Assembly: GCF_022374895.2 (NCBI RefSeq)
Contig: NZ_CP092423.2
Location: 496,001 to 560,000, forward strand
Direction of reading: 5' to 3'
From: Mycobacterium lentiflavum
GTDB lineage: Bacteria; Actinomycetota; Actinomycetes; Mycobacteriales; Mycobacteriaceae
DNA: 64,000 bases
Position 1 is the first letter of the stretch. Every line of letters begins with the position of its first letter. Below, one piece after another: positions 61,296-64,000 of the stretch. The translations under genes and the position numbers were made by a program. The notes beneath the pieces are model-generated. The model ran no database searches. It had not been told where the DNA came from and saw nothing but the letters and a program-made list of their open reading frames with translations.

Positions 61296-61778
61296 TCACG
61301 GGCTGTAGGTAACTCCGACCGCGCGGACGATGCAGTCCGGCGCCATGTCGAACGTCAACGAGCACACCGGCAGCCCGCTGAGCACGTCCGCCGGGATCGC
61401 GGTTTTGTAGAGCAGCGACAGTTCGCCGCTGTACTTGTCGTCGACGCGCGCGACGTCGACGTATACCGCCAAACCGTCCGACGAGATCTCGGCCCTGGCA
61501 GTGCCGGTCTGCGGGGCATCCCAGGGCACGTCGACGGTCGCGCCGGCCAGCTTCGGCAGCATCGACAGCGTCGCGAGAACCCGTTGCCGCGTGAGCACCA
61601 GCGAGCCCGTGTAGTAGGCGACGCTGTGCGGCAATCGCACACCGGGGATGATGCCGCTGAACCGCCTGGTCACCGGGACGTAGTCGGCGAGGTACAGCAG
61701 GCCTTCCGCTTCGACCTGAGCATGCAGGTCCTCGGGTAGCTTGCCGATACCGAGCAACCTGCGGACAACGACCGCCAT
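61296..61778 (-). CDS. Conserved hypothetical protein (Rv0307c-like)
   Basis: 160 aa from the ATG at 61778, the length of Rv0307c. Largely beta-strand sequence (RRFSGIIPGVRLPHSVAYYTGSLVLTRQRV, GTARAEISSDGLAVYVDVARV) without signal peptide or membrane segment. No known domain recognised. It is divergent from the PAP2 gene. Confidence 0.85.
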   Translation of the reverse strand: MAVVVRRLLGIGKLPEDLHAQVEAEGLLYLADYVPVTRRFSGIIPGVRLPHSVAYYTGSLVLTRQRVLATLSMLPKLAGATVDVPWDAPQTGTARAEISSDGLAVYVDVARVDDKYSGELSLLYKTAIPADVLSGLPVCSLTFDMAPDCIVRAVGVTYSP

Positions 61779-61846
61779 GACGCCAGTATGACGCGCAACC
61801 GTGCGGGGTCCACCAATCCGCATGGTGATCCTGGTATCGCTTAGGG

Positions 61847-62482
61847 GTGACCCGCCCCCGGGCCTGGATGGCCCGTTATGCCGCCCTGGTGGCCGTCGCG
61901 GTCTACGCGCTGATGTGGGTGGGTTACCTACAGAACTGGGGCTGGCTGCATCTGATCGATTGGTCGCTGTTGAACGCGTCGCACGACGCCGCGGTCAAGC
62001 ATCCGGTGTGGCTGCGCTTCTGGGGAGTGGTGACGAATGTGCTGGGGCCGGTCCCACTGCGGGTGCTGGACACGGTCGCGGCGGCGGCCGCGTTGGTGCG
62101 GCGAAACCTGCGCGCGGCGCTGATGCTGGTGGCCTGCGGCCTGCTGAACGGGTTGGTGACGCAGGCGGCCAAGGGCCTGGCGGATCGTCCGCGGCCGTCG
62201 ACCATGTTGGTGCCCATCGCCCAGACGTCGTTTCCCTCGGGGCACGCGCTCGAGACCACGGCGTCCCTGCTCGCCCTGCTGGCCTTCGTTATGCCGATGC
62301 TCAGTGCGACGCTGGGTCGCGTCGCGATCACGGTGACCGCGATCATTCTTGTGCTGGTTGGCTTTTCGCGGGTTGCCTTGAACGTGCATTACCCGTCCGA
62401 CGTAATCGCCGGCTGGGCACTGGGATTCCTATACGTCCTGGTGTGTCTGGCAGTGTTCCGTCCTAAGCCGCTGCCGCCGTGA
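61847..62482 (+). CDS. PAP2-superfamily membrane phosphatase (Rv0308-like)
   Basis: 211 aa from the GTG at 61847; about five membrane segments. The lipid phosphatase tripartite signature is complete: K109..R114-P (KGLADRPRPS), SGH at 131-133 (PSGHALET) and SR at 174-175 with H181 and D185 (FSRVALNVHYPSDVIAG). It should dephosphorylate a lipid or polyprenyl phosphate at the outer membrane face. Rv0308 is annotated longer (238 aa). Confidence 0.9.
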   Translation: MTRPRAWMARYAALVAVAVYALMWVGYLQNWGWLHLIDWSLLNASHDAAVKHPVWLRFWGVVTNVLGPVPLRVLDTVAAAAALVRRNLRAALMLVACGLLNGLVTQAAKGLADRPRPSTMLVPIAQTSFPSGHALETTASLLALLAFVMPMLSATLGRVAITVTAIILVLVGFSRVALNVHYPSDVIAGWALGFLYVLVCLAVFRPKPLPP

Positions 62483-62568
62483 GCCTTTCGTTGGTCACGG
62501 CGTCGTGACCCAACCGGGGCTAAAGCTTGACTTGACCCCTGAGGTTGCGTGGCTGGACGATGGAATGC

Positions 62569-63249
62569 ATGCGCCGATTGCTAGCTTCGTTGTGTGCTGT
62601 GGCGTGTTGCGCGTGGGCATCGCTGCTACTCGCCCCGATGTCAACTGCCGCCCCAACCGGCAACCCATTGGCCGGCACGCCCTGGTTCGCGAATCAGGTT
62701 GGTAATGCCACACAGGTGGTTTCGGTCGTCAGCACTGGCGGCTCCAACGCGACCATCGACATCTACCAGCGCACCGCTGCCGGCTGGCAGGCGCTACGCA
62801 CCGGTGTTCCGACGCACGTCGGTTCGGCGGGGATGGCACCGCAGGCCAAGAGTGGGGTGCCGGCCACCCCGACGGGCGTGTACAGCCTCGACGCCGCGTT
62901 CGGCACCGCCCCGAACCCCGGTACCGGGCTGCCTTACACCCAGGTGTCCGGGCCCAACTACTGGTGGAGCGGCGACGACCACAGCCCCACGTTCAACTCG
63001 ATGCAAATGTGCCAGAAGGCGCAGTGCCCGTTCAACACCGCCGAGAGCGAGAACCTGCAGATCCCGCAGTACAAGCACGCGGTCGTGATGGGCGTCAACA
63101 AAAACAAGACCCCGGGTGGCGGCGCCGCGTTCTTCTTCCACACCACCGACGGCCAACCCACCGAGGGCTGCGTTGCGGTCGACGATGCTCAGCTGGTGTC
63201 GATCATGAAATGGCTGCGCCCCGGCGCAGTCATCGCGATCACCAAGTAG
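62569..63249 (+). CDS. Secreted L,D-transpeptidase-like (YkuD-fold) protein (Rv0309-like)
   Basis: 226 aa from the ATG at 62569; an ATG three codons earlier is also possible. Signal peptide RRLLASLCAVACCAWASLLL with cleavage near STAA. The mature protein has the YkuD pattern: ATPTGVYSLDAAFG, HAVVMGVNKNKTP, then FFFHTTDGQPTEGCVAVDD with the presumed catalytic His and Cys. The usual Arg after GC(V/I) is replaced by Ala (GCVAVDD), so activity may differ from classical Ldt enzymes. Periplasmic or secreted. Confidence 0.88.
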   Translation: MRRLLASLCAVACCAWASLLLAPMSTAAPTGNPLAGTPWFANQVGNATQVVSVVSTGGSNATIDIYQRTAAGWQALRTGVPTHVGSAGMAPQAKSGVPATPTGVYSLDAAFGTAPNPGTGLPYTQVSGPNYWWSGDDHSPTFNSMQMCQKAQCPFNTAESENLQIPQYKHAVVMGVNKNKTPGGGAAFFFHTTDGQPTEGCVAVDDAQLVSIMKWLRPGAVIAITK

Positions 63250-63252
63250 CGC

Positions 63253-63732
63253 TTAGTCGACGCTGGCGATGGCGCGCCCGGGCTTGAGCGTGAAGTTCAT
63301 GCCCTCCAACGACATCGTGGCGTCGTAGGTCCGGTCGTAGCCGGTGCCGCAGATCTTCCAGCCGGCGTCGGTGCGCCGGTAGGTGTCGCGGTAGAAGGCG
63401 GCACCGATCAGCATGAAGTTGAGGTCGGCGACGATCACGCGGTCCTGTAGATACCAACTGCCCGTTGCGGTGTCGCCGTCGACGACGATGTCCGGATGGG
63501 TCACCCGGTGTTCGGTGATGACGTTCGCGGGCAGCGACGTCCGCATGTACTCGACCAAGTCGGCGCGGTTGGTGAAGTGCAACTCGTTGCCGATCGACGG
63601 CCCGTAGTCGGCCTTGATGTCCTCGGCCAGGGTGTCGTTGAAGTCGTCCCAATGCTTGGTGTCCAGCGCGCGCAGATACCGGTATTTGACTTGCTTGATG
63701 GCTTCGATATCGGCCAGATCGTCGAGGGTCAT
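63253..63732 (-). CDS. SnoaL-like/NTF2-fold protein (Rv0310c-like)
   Basis: 159 aa from the ATG at 63732 (Rv0310c is 163). SnoaL_4 type: IEAIKQVKYRYLRALDTKHWDDFNDTLAED at the N-terminus, TEHRVTHPDIVVDGDTATGSWYLQDR and the DTYRRTDAGWKI strand. NTF2-fold enzymes or binding proteins act on hydrophobic ligands such as sterols or polyketides; ligand unknown. It begins four bases after the TetR stop, so it is likely cotranscribed with that gene. Confidence 0.88.
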   Translation of the reverse strand: MTLDDLADIEAIKQVKYRYLRALDTKHWDDFNDTLAEDIKADYGPSIGNELHFTNRADLVEYMRTSLPANVITEHRVTHPDIVVDGDTATGSWYLQDRVIVADLNFMLIGAAFYRDTYRRTDAGWKICGTGYDRTYDATMSLEGMNFTLKPGRAIASVD

Positions 63733-63736
63733 CCCG

Positions 63737-64000
63737 TCATTGCAGCACACGGGTAACCATGTCGATCAGGGCCCGTCGTTCCAGGCTCCAATCGATAGTC
63801 GTTCCGGTGACCATCTGGGCCAGTACCACGCCCCGCAGCGTGGCCCAAATAACTTCGGCCACACCGGCATTCGCCGGATCGGTGGTGATCAGCCGGCCCA
63901 ACTGGGCGATCGCGGAGTTCATCTCGAGCAGGTGGCGTCGCGAGGAATCGCCGAGGCCACCGCGGGTGGCCCACAGGATCTCGAACGCGGCCATCGACGT
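63737..64000 (-). CDS. TetR-family regulator, C-terminal part (cut by window end)
   Basis: Only the last ~88 residues are in the window (AAFEILWATRGGLGDSSRRH, VAEVIWATLRGVVLAQMVTG, RRALIDMVTRVLQ), matching the dimer/ligand domain of TetR proteins that ends in a TetR_C helix. The HTH would lie beyond 64000. It precedes the SnoaL-like gene on the same strand. Confidence 0.7.
   Translation of the reverse strand, partial: TSMAAFEILWATRGGLGDSSRRHLLEMNSAIAQLGRLITTDPANAGVAEVIWATLRGVVLAQMVTGTTIDWSLERRALIDMVTRVLQ

Overview
The window is chromosomal DNA from a Mycobacterium, most likely a slow-growing non-tuberculous species. It is GC-rich and carries a complete ESX-3 type VII secretion locus, PE and PPE genes, mycobacterial Sdh1, EccA/EccB/EccC/EccD/EccE proteins and an aac(2')-I gene. 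Gene order follows the M. tuberculosis segment Rv0247c to Rv0310c, with local losses and insertions. All homologue names here come from recognising protein sequences and gene order; no database search was run.

Left part (1-30 kb): the Sdh1 succinate dehydrogenase operon; a phosphonomutase-family gene; a divergent HxlR/DUF302 pair with a doubled operator; an HspR-type Hsp20; the assimilatory nitrite reductase nirBD; a CbiX-like chelatase; the HemD-like nitrate regulator NnaR; two tandem NarK transporters; aac(2'); 5-oxoprolinase subunits pxpBC; a Tat-type FecB-like lipoprotein; a TetR gene with no ordinary start codon; a PolD2-like primase-polymerase; fadD2 and fadE6. Between fadD2 and fadE6 lies an accessory, AT-richer island with a ribbon-helix-helix protein, clustered TCAGT repeats, a secreted Gly/His/Trp-rich protein and three successive hairpins. 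Compared with M. tuberculosis, cobU, cobQ, PPE2, oplA, narU and Rv0268c are missing at their expected places. NirBD, NnaR, the siroheme-type chelatase and the NarKs together form a nitrate/nitrite assimilation block.

Centre (31-55 kb): the ESX-3 locus, eccA3-eccB3-eccC3-PE5-PPE4-esxG-esxH-espG3-eccD3-mycP3-eccE3, with tightly overlapping genes. Upstream of it is an expanded metal-responsive cassette. It holds three PPE-PPW genes, two of them near-identical at the 5' end and each behind a Zur-box-like site; a 99-residue His-rich two-repeat protein; and the Rv0281-type methyltransferase. eccA3 has its own Zur-like and IdeR-like boxes. One PPE carries a His/Asp-rich insert directly after the PPE domain. 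I consider this candidate zinc-binding, ESX-3-linked cassette the most novel part of the window.

Right part (54-64 kb): an alpha/beta hydrolase, tam, a sulfatase, bluB, a GerW-like membrane protein, another hydrolase, a second HxlR gene with a doubled operator and a tautomerase target, Rv0307c, a PAP2 phosphatase, an L,D-transpeptidase-like secreted protein, a SnoaL-like protein and a TetR gene cut by the window end. A 62-bp nested palindrome occurs twice, at the far left edge and at 57.7 kb.
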